Shown: positions 1 to 5,646 of the stretch, one piece after another
How positions within the stretch are numbered: position 1 is the first letter of the stretch
Layout: each line of letters opens with the position of its first letter
From: Thermoplasmatales archaeon
GTDB lineage: Archaea > Thermoplasmatota > E2 > DHVEG-1
Direction: 5' to 3'
NCBI GenBank assembly: GCA_023128855.1
Contig: JAGMDE010000108.1
Location: forward strand, 1 to 6,104
DNA length: 6,104 nt
Made by a program: the position numbers and the translations under genes
The notes under the pieces: generated by a model
Databases searched by the model: none
What the model was told of the DNA's origin: nothing
What the model saw: only the letters and a program-made list of their open reading frames with translations

Positions 1-1743
1 CATCTCAAGCAATGCCCATTGATGAGCCTCACCCTGTGTGTAATCTCCAGATGTCACTTTGGTTGTAAAGAAATAATCAAATGACTGACACGATCCATCA
101 TAGGGGTCATCCCATGCATGAAGCCCATAAGCAACCTTTGTTGAACCAAGAAATCCGATAGCACCTTGTTTAAGCATAGCCTGTCCAATATTGAGGTAAT
201 CTGTATCTGAATTGCTACAGGCAGCCGCAAAAATAATAGCAGGATAGTCATCATTAAGACTATTGCAAGTAGCTGTGTTTACAAAAGCCTGACTCGGGTA
301 ATATTCATAACATGCAGTAGGTGATCCATGACCAGCCCAATTTACAAAAGCAAATTTTCCTGATGACCAAACAGTTTGAACATTATTATAGTCCAAATTA
401 TAATCCATCGGATAACTGGATTGCCCCTGTTCATACATCCTTGTCTTTGTCCAACTTGTCATCCATGTTTGATCAATCTTTTCCTCCATCAATACAGCGT
501 TATCAGTATCAGACCAGAAAAACGCACCCAATAAAAGAATATTTTTCTTAAAAGAAACATCAGAGTTCTGCTCATAATCAACAGATTTTTGACAAATATT
601 TGAAACAGTTGTTGAACTACTCCAAGGAATCCTACCAACATTAACCTCTGCATAGAAATCAATAGGATCAGAATTTTCACCCCATTTATGATCACCATCA
701 GCATCCCATGATTGACTGTCAGGTAATGAAAGCTCTGCATAGTAGTAATCTGTTTCAGGTTTTCCATATCCTGTATCCTGCCAACAGCGACGCATCGGAA
801 CATCATCATAATGTCCAATAAGACAAACATCTTCAATACCCCATTCACTTGAAGGATATTTATCACGCAGGAAGTTTCTCATTTTTTCAGCAAGATCGTA
901 ACCATCATAATTTGAACTAATCCATGAGGTGGTTACAACTTTAACACTTTTACCTTTAGTTCCCTCCCAATTGGCTAATGGAGTTACTGATGACTCCAAT
1001 GAATTAGTAGTGATAATAACATAATCATATGTATCCCGGCCCAAAGGACTATTTGGATACCAAGCTTTAGCTTGATTATAATTAAAAACAATTCTTTCTG
1101 CTCGTTGCTCCATACTCGGAAGATTATCAACCATTATATCATCAGTTGAATGCCCTTCAGGAAATTTATAGCTCACAAAAACATCTACCTCAGGATAATA
1201 CATCAATTGACCAGACGAAGGGTAATACGTAAACGGATTAAATCTAACATCCACCAAATTATATTTTCTAAAACCAGCAGTTCTAACAAACTCAACATTG
1301 GAAGAAGGATAAGGCTCCTCAGATAAATAAACTGAGTTATAATTTTCTTCATACGTTCTCAGTTCCTGCTGAAAAATCTCAGGATCTTCCTCACCTATCA
1401 CCCCTGGCAAAGACACCGGTGGAACATCATAATTACCTTCAAGAATTATACTATCCGGTAATTCAAAACTGACATCAACAAGCTCAGCACCCGGAGGAAT
1501 AGCAATTGAAAAAATTTTTGATGGCAAATTAGGCGTACCTGGGATTAATAGATGACCAAAATCCTTGATAGAAATTTCATCTCCAAACTTAGTGCTTTCA
1601 ATTTTATATGAACCACTAGGTATTTTCACACTTATTGTACCATCTGTTATTTCAGTTTCCTCATTTTTACTTATACCTGTTCCTACTATAACGCTACCAA
1701 TCAGTAGCAAACAAATCAATATACATGTAATTTTTTTCTTCAT
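1..1743 (-). CDS. Secreted gingipain-like cysteine peptidase, family C25 (partial, C-terminus beyond left edge)
   Basis: The frame is open for 581 codons from ATG at 1743 to the window edge, so the C-terminus is missing. Residues 1-21 form a signal peptide: Lys-rich start, then a Leu/Ile/Val core. Residues about 25-200 resemble the C25 propeptide, with LLIPGTPNLPSK at 65-76 and IAIPPGAELVDV at 80-91. The catalytic domain starts near 235 (DYVIITTNSLE). It contains the family-typical VNVGRIP at 367-373, the catalytic His472 in NWAGHGSP and the probable nucleophile Cys509 in FAAACSNSD. A His-Cys spacing of 37 residues is close to that in gingipains. An Asp-rich DADGD (347-351) may bind calcium. 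The inferred role is extracellular or surface protein degradation, made as a zymogen. Any C-terminal Ig-like, sorting or anchor domain lies outside the window. Start choice: SD GGGGGAG sits six bases upstream and the signal peptide begins there. The gene is divergent from the DUF99 operon. Family assignment is strong; substrate specificity cannot be read. Confidence 0.9.
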   Translation of the reverse strand, partial: MKKKITCILICLLLIGSVIVGTGISKNEETEITDGTISVKIPSGSYKIESTKFGDEISIKDFGHLLIPGTPNLPSKIFSIAIPPGAELVDVSFELPDSIILEGNYDVPPVSLPGVIGEEDPEIFQQELRTYEENYNSVYLSEEPYPSSNVEFVRTAGFRKYNLVDVRFNPFTYYPSSGQLMYYPEVDVFVSYKFPEGHSTDDIMVDNLPSMEQRAERIVFNYNQAKAWYPNSPLGRDTYDYVIITTNSLESSVTPLANWEGTKGKSVKVVTTSWISSNYDGYDLAEKMRNFLRDKYPSSEWGIEDVCLIGHYDDVPMRRCWQDTGYGKPETDYYYAELSLPDSQSWDADGDHKWGENSDPIDFYAEVNVGRIPWSSSTTVSNICQKSVDYEQNSDVSFKKNILLLGAFFWSDTDNAVLMEEKIDQTWMTSWTKTRMYEQGQSSYPMDYNLDYNNVQTVWSSGKFAFVNWAGHGSPTACYEYYPSQAFVNTATCNSLNDDYPAIIFAAACSNSDTDYLNIGQAMLKQGAIGFLGSTKVAYGLHAWDDPYDGSCQSFDYFFTTKVTSGDYTQGEAHQWALLEM

Positions 1744-1747
1744 TTTT

Positions 1748-1754
1748 CTCCCCC
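1748..1754 (-). promoter_or_regulatory. Ribosome binding site of the C25 peptidase gene
   Basis: On the minus strand GGGGGAG lies just upstream of the ATG at 1743, with six bases between the GGGGG run and the start codon. It fixes the start and matches the GGGGG-6-ATG arrangement of the gene at 5229. Confidence 0.75.
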
Positions 1755-1759
1755 TTTAG

Positions 1760-1775
1760 ATTAACGTCTGTTAAT
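1760..1775. promoter_or_regulatory. 16-bp inverted repeat, putative operator, copy 1
   Basis: ATTAACGTCTGTTAAT is a perfect dyad with 6-bp arms and a 4-bp centre. It lies between the candidate TATA box and the SD of the C25 gene, overlapping the position where transcription should start. The same arms and spacing recur at 5200-5215 upstream of another exported protein. A dimeric helix-turn-helix regulator site is the simplest reading. The arms are A/T-rich and short, so an RNA hairpin would be weak. Confidence 0.55.
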
Positions 1776-1781
1776 AGTTAT

Positions 1782-1794
1782 CCATTTATTTAAG
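1782..1794 (-). promoter_or_regulatory. Candidate TATA box of the C25 peptidase gene
   Basis: Read on the minus strand, CTTAAATAAATGG is an archaeal TATA-like element. Counting about 25 bases downstream puts the transcription start near 1763, giving a leader of roughly 20 nt that holds the SD. Assigned by position and composition only. Confidence 0.45.
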
Positions 1795-1840
1795 TTTTTA
1801 TCTTAGTAATCTTATTGTATGTTTGGGCATCGATTTTAGG

Positions 1841-1854
1841 CGAAAGTTTATTTA
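1841..1854 (+). promoter_or_regulatory. Candidate BRE/TATA promoter of the DUF99-JAMM operon
   Basis: CGAAAGTTTATTTA combines a purine-rich BRE-like segment with a TATA-like segment centred near 1850. That is about 29 bases before the ATG at 1879. No SD precedes this ATG, so the operon mRNA probably starts at or within a few bases of the start codon (leaderless). This is inferred from spacing. Confidence 0.5.
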
Positions 1855-1878
1855 GTGAGTCTTATGGTTTGTTTTTGA

Positions 1879-2451
1879 ATGAAACAACAGATTCGATTGT
1901 TAGGCATTGATGATTCTCCATTTAAATTTACTGACAAACAGGGCATAGTAATAGGCGTAGTTATGAGAGGTGGAGAATACTTAGAATGCGTTTTGAGAAG
2001 ACATATAACAATTGATGGAAATGACGCAACTTTTGTTTGTAAAGATATGATAAAAAAAACAAAGCATAGGGAGCAACTAAAGGCAGTCCTTCTAGATGGG
2101 GTTGCACTTGGCGGATTTAATGTAGTTGATATTGAAGATTTGTATAATTATACAAATATTCCAGTTTTGACAATTACAAGAGATAAACCTGATTTTGACA
2201 AAATTAAGTTGGCGTTAAAGAAAAACTTTGATGATTGGGATGTTCGTTGGGGTTTAATTTCAAAAGGAAAACTACATGAAATAAAAACAAGCCATAATCC
2301 TATTTATGTAAAGTTTATTGGTATAGATATTGAGGAGGCAAAAGAAATAATAAAGCTATCTACTATACGAGGTGTCATACCGGAGCCGATTCGTGTGGCT
2401 CATCTGATAGCATCTGGTATTACAAGAGGTGAATCCTATGGGAATGCCTAA
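1879..2451 (+). CDS. DUF99 / UPF0215 family protein
   Basis: This 190-aa protein has the usual length of the archaeal DUF99 (UPF0215) family, whose fold is related to endonuclease V but whose function is not established. Family signatures in order are LLGIDDSPF at 7-15, VLLDGVALGGFNVVDI at 70-85, IPVLTITRDKPDF at 94-106 and the C-terminal EPIRVAHLIASGITRGES at 169-186. Acidic residues Asp11/Asp12 and Asp73 are candidates for an EndoV-like metal site, but whether it is catalytic cannot be decided here. It is the first gene of the operon, and its 3' end contains the SD and start of the ferredoxin gene (14-bp overlap). The start at 1879 is supported by the promoter spacing (probably leaderless) and by the conserved N-terminus beginning a few residues in. 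No signal peptide or membrane segment is visible, so it is cytoplasmic. Confidence 0.88.
   Translation: MKQQIRLLGIDDSPFKFTDKQGIVIGVVMRGGEYLECVLRRHITIDGNDATFVCKDMIKKTKHREQLKAVLLDGVALGGFNVVDIEDLYNYTNIPVLTITRDKPDFDKIKLALKKNFDDWDVRWGLISKGKLHEIKTSHNPIYVKFIGIDIEEAKEIIKLSTIRGVIPEPIRVAHLIASGITRGESYGNA
2425..2432 (+). promoter_or_regulatory. Ribosome binding site that decides the ferredoxin start
   Basis: AGAGGTGA within the end of the DUF99 gene lies five bases before ATG 2438. An in-frame GTG at 2429 would fall inside this SD, so it is unlikely to be the start. Confidence 0.7.
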
Positions 2452-2629
2452 AGCAATGGTCGATAGGAAAAAATGTCTTTCATGCGGAGGCTGTATTTCA
2501 GTTTGCCCTCAAGATGCACTTTCAATGGAAGGAATGAAGGCTTTAGTTGAGGATGATAAATGCATTAGTTGTGCTATTTGTATTAGAATCTGTCCTGTTG
2601 GAGCAATTAGCGGGGAGGTGTACTCTTAA
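2438..2629 (+). CDS. 2x[4Fe-4S] ferredoxin, probable partner of geranylgeranyl reductase
   Basis: This 63-aa protein carries two canonical CxxCxxCxxxCP clusters: CLSCGGCISVCP at about residues 13-24 and CISCAICIRICP at about 43-54. It is a small soluble low-potential electron carrier with no extra domains. It overlaps the end of DUF99 and its stop codon overlaps the next start by one base (TAATG), so it should be translationally coupled to the flavoprotein downstream. In Methanosarcina acetivorans an adjacent ferredoxin is known to be needed for full saturation of archaeal lipids by geranylgeranyl reductase. By that precedent this one is likely the direct electron donor to the next gene product; the pairing here is inference from adjacency. 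ATG 2438 is preferred over GTG 2429 because of the SD position; ATG 2444 is also possible. Confidence 0.92.
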   Translation: MGMPKAMVDRKKCLSCGGCISVCPQDALSMEGMKALVEDDKCISCAICIRICPVGAISGEVYS

Positions 2630-3825
2630 TGAAATACGATTGTGTTGTCGTTGGATCAGGGCCCGCAGGTAGTATTACTGCTAGATTTGCAGCAAAAACT
2701 GGCGCAAAGGTTCTAATTATTGAACGAAGGCAGGAAGTAGGTGTCCCTGTTCTTTGTGGAGAGGGCATCAGCAAAAAGATTGATGAATGGAATATGCTAG
2801 AAAGCAGAAGATGGATTGCTGGCGATATGGAGGGAGCAAGAATCTATTCGCCAGACAGAACATGTGTGACTCTATCTGCAGAACAAGCTGGAAATGAAAC
2901 TGGATATGTTGTTTACAGAGATATTTTTGATCAAGAGTTAGCTAGACTTGCTGCGAGAGACGGTGCTAAAATTATGATGAACACACAGGCAACAGATCTT
3001 CTTAAAGATAAAGACAAAATTAAAGGTGTTAAAGTAAAACATTTCGATGAAGAGTTTGAAATCGAAGCAGATATTGTTGTTGGTGCAGATGGAGTAGAAT
3101 CAAAAATTGGCAAATGGGCTGGAATTAATACAACCTTGAAGCCGAAAGATTTGGAAACTTGTGCCCAATATACTCTTACAAACATTGATTGTAAAGATGC
3201 ATATTGTGATTTTTATCTAGGAAAACAAATTGCACCTGGTGGTTATGTCTGGGTTTTTCCAAAAGGTAAGGATGTAGCAAATGTTGGAATAGGAATCCTT
3301 GCAAGTCTTAGTGAATCCGGGATGGCAAAGAAACTACTCGATAATTTTATAGCAAATGAACCAAGGTTGCAAAAAGGAGAACCAATTCGTTTTCTAGCAG
3401 GAGCAGTCCCTGTCACCAATCCTGTTGAAACAACTGTTCAAGACAATTTACTTCTAGTCGGAGATGCTGCAAGACATGTCGATCCAATAACTGGTGGAGG
3501 TCTTACACATTGTTTGGAAGGAGGTAAAATTGCAGGTGAAACAATTGGAATGGCTGTAGAAAAACAACAGTTTGACCAAGAAACGTTATCTGTTTATGAA
3601 ACTGGTTGGAAAGAAGCTTTTGCAAAAAAGATAAAGAGAAATTATATGGTAAAAGAAATCTTGCTTGATATGGACGATAAAACCTTAAATATGCTTGCTG
3701 ACTCATTGAAAGACGTAAAGTTTGATGAAATTAGTACACTTGGGCTTATAAAGGCCCTTGTATTAAAACATCCAACCTTATTGATGAGGCTGAGGCCTTT
3801 AATGAAGGTATCAAAAGAGGTTTAG
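2629..3825 (+). CDS. Geranylgeranyl reductase family FAD-dependent oxidoreductase (archaeal lipid saturation)
   Basis: This 398-aa flavoprotein has the full family length. The N-terminal Rossmann FAD motif GSGPAG is at 9-14 with Glu32 ending the second strand (IIERR). A PVLCGEG segment (40-46) carries the conserved Cys43 near the flavin. The hallmark PxxYxWxFPx7-8GxG motif is present exactly at 203-222. The second FAD motif GDAARHVDPITGGG is at 278-291. The family hydrogenates the geranylgeranyl double bonds of archaeal diether and tetraether lipid precursors, or related isoprenoids, at the membrane. No transmembrane segment is evident. SD GGAGGTG ends eight bases before the ATG, and the start overlaps the ferredoxin stop. 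The ferredoxin upstream and NAD kinase downstream fit a reductive role. A paralogue acting on another isoprenoid cannot be excluded, because archaea often carry several copies. Confidence 0.92.
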   Translation: MKYDCVVVGSGPAGSITARFAAKTGAKVLIIERRQEVGVPVLCGEGISKKIDEWNMLESRRWIAGDMEGARIYSPDRTCVTLSAEQAGNETGYVVYRDIFDQELARLAARDGAKIMMNTQATDLLKDKDKIKGVKVKHFDEEFEIEADIVVGADGVESKIGKWAGINTTLKPKDLETCAQYTLTNIDCKDAYCDFYLGKQIAPGGYVWVFPKGKDVANVGIGILASLSESGMAKKLLDNFIANEPRLQKGEPIRFLAGAVPVTNPVETTVQDNLLLVGDAARHVDPITGGGLTHCLEGGKIAGETIGMAVEKQQFDQETLSVYETGWKEAFAKKIKRNYMVKEILLDMDDKTLNMLADSLKDVKFDEISTLGLIKALVLKHPTLLMRLRPLMKVSKEV

Positions 3826-3837
3826 GAGAATAAAAAT

Positions 3838-4650
3838 ATGAAATGGGGGATAATCTGTAACTTCCATCTAGATAAAGCAATATCATTATCAAGTGAGATA
3901 TGTGATTTTTTAAGCGATAAGGGAGAAATTTTCGCTGAGGATTGTGTGGCAAAAGGGAAGGGAGTGACAGGATATTCCCACAAAGAGATTAACAAAGAGT
4001 CAGATATAGTCATTACAATTGGTGGCGATGGGACGATATTGAGAGCTTTGGAAAATATAGATAAACCAATTTTTGCGATTAATTCAGGTGGAATGGGTTT
4101 TCTGACAGAGGTTGAATCAAAAGATGCATTGAGAGAATTAAAACGAGTTGTTGATGGGGATTATAACGTTGAAGAACGGGCTAAGTTAAAAGTTATGGTC
4201 GATGGAAAAAGACTGCCCGACGCTGCAAATGAAGTTACAGTTCAGACTGCTCGTATTGCCAAGATAATTTATTTGGAAGTTTATGTGGAAAATGAACTGA
4301 TCGAAGCTTTCGGTGCTGATGGTGTAATTATTGCGACTCCAACTGGCTCTACAAGTTATGCCTTAAGTGCAGGTGGTCCTATTTTAGATCCCTCTGTAGG
4401 TGGAATGGTCATTGCTCCTCTTGCACCTTTTAAATTATCTGCCCGGCCATGGGTGGTACCGCTGGATAAAAAAGTTGGAATAAAATTGGTCCATAAAAGC
4501 AAGGAGTCAAAGATTGTAATAGATGGAGAGTCTCCTCAATCAATAACATTGGATAGCGATATTGTTATAACAGAATCTGAAAAGAAGGCTCGTTTTGTTA
4601 GATTTGGGGAATCATTCTATCAAATGGTTAGGACAAAATTGGTGCGATAA
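3838..4650 (+). CDS. nadK: NAD kinase (ATP-NAD kinase)
   Basis: This 270-aa protein matches stand-alone NAD kinases, which phosphorylate NAD to NADP in the cytoplasm. The GGDGT phosphate-binding motif is at 62-66, following the hydrophobic strand DIVIT. SGGMGFLTEV (83-92) follows it, as in the family. The conserved Asn131-Glu132 pair, Asp161-Gly162, and the TPTGSTSYALSAGG segment (167-180) complete the NAD-binding and active-site set. The C-terminal half shows the usual beta-rich domain, with APLAPFKLSARPWVVP at 193-208 and VIDGE at 227-231. There is no inositol-phosphatase fusion of the kind seen in some methanogens. SD AGGAGA overlaps the stop of the preceding gene, eight bases before the ATG. 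Its position after a flavoprotein reductase suggests co-supply of NADP(H) for reductive biosynthesis, which is inferred from the operon. Confidence 0.95.
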   Translation: MKWGIICNFHLDKAISLSSEICDFLSDKGEIFAEDCVAKGKGVTGYSHKEINKESDIVITIGGDGTILRALENIDKPIFAINSGGMGFLTEVESKDALRELKRVVDGDYNVEERAKLKVMVDGKRLPDAANEVTVQTARIAKIIYLEVYVENELIEAFGADGVIIATPTGSTSYALSAGGPILDPSVGGMVIAPLAPFKLSARPWVVPLDKKVGIKLVHKSKESKIVIDGESPQSITLDSDIVITESEKKARFVRFGESFYQMVRTKLVR

Positions 4651-4654
4651 AACA

Positions 4655-5068
4655 ATGGGTATTTTTGATAAAAAACAGGGCAATTCAGTTCAACCTGAAT
4701 GGAAGATTACAGAGAAATGTCTTGAATTAATTTTAGAAAGTTCAAAATCAACATATCCGAATGAATTTGGCGGGCTTCTAAGGGTTGATGATGACATAAA
4801 AGATACAATTACTGAAGTTGTACTACTGCCGGGTACAATCTCTGGTGACTCACATGCAATTTTTAAACTTCATATGATGCCAATAGATTTTTCAATTGTT
4901 GGAACAGTTCATAGTCATCCCTCTCCTTATGCAACACCTTCAGATGCAGACTTGCTACTTTTTAGAAAACATGGTAAGGTTCACATTATTGCAGCAAATC
5001 CTTTTAATAAAGATTCTTGGAAAGCATATGATTATAATGGTGAAGAAATAGATTTGAAGGTTGTCTAA
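4655..5068 (+). CDS. JAMM/MPN+ (Mov34/PAD-1) zinc metalloprotease, possible desampylase
   Basis: This 137-aa single-domain protein has a complete JAMM catalytic set: Glu37 in NEFGGLL, then HSHP with zinc ligands His86 and His88, Ser96, and Asp99 (HxHx7SxxD). Small archaeal JAMM proteins such as the Haloferax and Archaeoglobus ones are isopeptidases that remove ubiquitin-like SAMP modifiers. That activity is plausible here, but no ubiquitin-like gene lies in the window, and a peptidase or amidohydrolase role on other substrates remains possible. There is no signal peptide, so it is cytoplasmic. The start is ATG 4655, four bases after the NAD kinase stop; an in-frame ATG at 4595 would overlap NAD kinase by 56 bases and add a non-family extension. 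A GGTG at 4641-4644 is a modest SD. It is the last gene of the operon, followed by a T-rich stretch. Confidence 0.88.
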   Translation: MGIFDKKQGNSVQPEWKITEKCLELILESSKSTYPNEFGGLLRVDDDIKDTITEVVLLPGTISGDSHAIFKLHMMPIDFSIVGTVHSHPSPYATPSDADLLLFRKHGKVHIIAANPFNKDSWKAYDYNGEEIDLKVV

Positions 5069-5090
5069 ATTGCATTTAAAAATTATCTTA

Positions 5091-5135
5091 TTTTTCAACA
5101 TCTTTTTATCCTACTTTTCTTGGGGTTGGTTTTTT
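5091..5135 (+). terminator. Probable oligo-T terminator of the DUF99-JAMM operon
   Basis: Starting 22 bases after the JAMM stop there are repeated T runs: T5 at 5091 and 5103, T4 at 5115 and T6 at 5130. Archaeal RNA polymerase terminates at such T-rich tracts without needing a strong hairpin. The next gene has its own promoter-like region. Confidence 0.45.
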
Positions 5136-5163
5136 AAAGAAATGGATGTTATGAAAATGTTGT

Positions 5164-5175
5164 AGAAATAAATGG
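5164..5175 (+). promoter_or_regulatory. Candidate TATA box for the 82-codon gene
   Basis: AGAAATAAATGG shares the ten bases AAATAAATGG with the candidate box of the C25 gene. It would place the transcription start near 5195, immediately before the inverted repeat at 5200. The assignment is weak because the region is A/T-rich. Confidence 0.3.
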
Positions 5176-5199
5176 AAATTTTCTTAAGCTATCACTGAG

Positions 5200-5215
5200 A
5201 TTAACATTTGTTAAT
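5200..5215. promoter_or_regulatory. 16-bp inverted repeat, putative operator, copy 2
   Basis: ATTAACATTTGTTAAT has the same 6-bp arms and 4-bp spacing as the element at 1760-1775, with a different centre. Conserved arms around a variable centre are what a dimeric protein-binding site looks like. It lies two bases before the GGGGG of the 5229 gene's SD. Confidence 0.55.
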
Positions 5216-5217
5216 CC

Positions 5218-5222
5218 GGGGG
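5218..5222 (+). promoter_or_regulatory. Ribosome binding site of the 82-codon gene
   Basis: GGGGG lies six bases before ATG 5229, the same run and spacing as for the C25 peptidase. It supports this small gene as real and fixes its start. Confidence 0.6.
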
Positions 5223-5228
5223 TTATAA

Positions 5229-5477
5229 ATGAAGAGATTAATTGTAATATGTTGTATAATTTGTTTAGTTAGTAGTTCAACAACCGCATTTGCTCTTCAA
5301 AAACCATCAACAATTAGATCAGATGATATAAATGCAGTAACTCTATCTGAAAAAGATGATTCGATTACTGTTCCAAGATGTGGACCAAATAATGATAATA
5401 TCATTATTAAAATATTGGAGAAGCTTTTAGCAATAATTCCCCCTATTTTAATTGCTATGTTTTTACTTCTTACGTAA
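5229..5477 (+). CDS. Small exported protein of unknown function (82 aa)
   Basis: I do not recognise this protein. Residues 1-22 look like a signal peptide: KR near the start, a hydrophobic core containing Cys8, Cys9 and Cys12, and a likely signal-peptidase site after AFA (20-22). The mature part (about 60 aa) is polar and acidic up to residue 57, with a single Cys51 in VPRCGPN. It ends in a hydrophobic stretch (about 66-82) containing a Pro-Pro pair and no following basic residues. The product could therefore be a secreted peptide, or held in the membrane by its C-terminus with the polar part outside. Evidence that it is a gene: a good SD, a signal-peptide start, a double stop (TAATAA), and an upstream inverted repeat shared with the C25 peptidase. 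A degraded remnant of a longer secreted protein is the main alternative, but no continuation of the frame is seen. Confidence 0.6.
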   Translation: MKRLIVICCIICLVSSSTTAFALQKPSTIRSDDINAVTLSEKDDSITVPRCGPNNDNIIIKILEKLLAIIPPILIAMFLLLT

Positions 5478-5485
5478 TAAATGGA

Positions 5486-5527
5486 CTAGAGATTTTTCAA
5501 ATGTAAAAATAATATATAATCCTCTAG
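5486..5527 (+). terminator. Weak hairpin after the 82-codon gene, possible terminator
   Basis: CTAGAGATT (5486-5494) pairs with AATCCTCTAG (5518-5527) with one bulged C, enclosing a 23-base A/T-rich loop, nine bases after the stop. No U run follows the 3' arm directly, although T5 lies in the loop. The call is tentative. Confidence 0.25.
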
Positions 5528-5605
5528 ATGAGTTATTCTTAAAAAATTGGTTTAAAATAAAAACTTGAAAATTATGATTTGGGTGATTTACAAACTTCAT
5601 TATAA

Positions 5606-5641
5606 AAAAGTATAAATATTATTAACTCGAATTATACTTTT
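5606..5641. repeat. 10-bp perfect inverted repeat around the C39-like gene promoter
   Basis: AAAAGTATAA (5606-5615) is the exact reverse complement of TTATACTTTT (5632-5641), with 16 bases between. The left arm overlaps the TATA box at 5611 and the right arm ends five bases before the start codon. It could be an operator spanning the core promoter. A/T richness makes chance possible. Confidence 0.4.
5611..5618 (+). promoter_or_regulatory. Candidate TATA box of the C39-like peptidase gene
   Basis: TATAAATA is centred about 32 bases before ATG 5647, with an A-rich upstream segment as a possible BRE. The expected transcription start near 5640 would give a leaderless or nearly leaderless mRNA. 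That agrees with the absence of any SD before the ATG. Confidence 0.5.
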
Positions 5642-5646
5642 GACAT

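Noticed and set aside
489..866. Minus-strand 125-codon reading frame inside the C25 gene
   Set aside because: It lies in another frame of the C25 peptidase, whose frame is open for 581 codons with recognisable motifs. The alternative product is low-complexity and resembles no family.
1565..1759. Plus-strand hydrophobic 64-codon frame that could look like a small membrane protein
   Set aside because: It is antisense to the C25 signal peptide and propeptide. Its hydrophobicity comes from the complement of that A/T-rich coding sequence, and there is no SD.
2429..2437. GTG start three codons upstream for the ferredoxin
   Set aside because: The GTG is part of the AGAGGTGA ribosome binding site that serves ATG 2438.
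2931..3185. Minus-strand 84-codon frame within the geranylgeranyl reductase gene
   Set aside because: It is antisense to a strongly supported gene, with no SD or family resemblance.
4595..4654. Upstream ATG that would extend the JAMM protein by 20 residues
   Set aside because: It overlaps the NAD kinase end by 56 bases, adds sequence unrelated to the family, and ATG 4655 fits the operon spacing.
5097..5149. Short dyad AACATC / GATGTT downstream of the JAMM gene as a hairpin terminator
   Set aside because: The arms are only six bases and about 40 bases apart. The T-rich tract alone explains termination better.
5069..5228. Possible small gene between the JAMM gene and the 82-codon gene
   Set aside because: Only a seven-codon ATG frame near 5142 is present. 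The region reads as terminator plus promoter.
5621..5636. Third copy of the ATTAAC-N4-GTTAAT palindrome before the C39-like gene
   Set aside because: Only the left half-site matches; the right half agrees in three of six bases. It is therefore mentioned as a half-site only.
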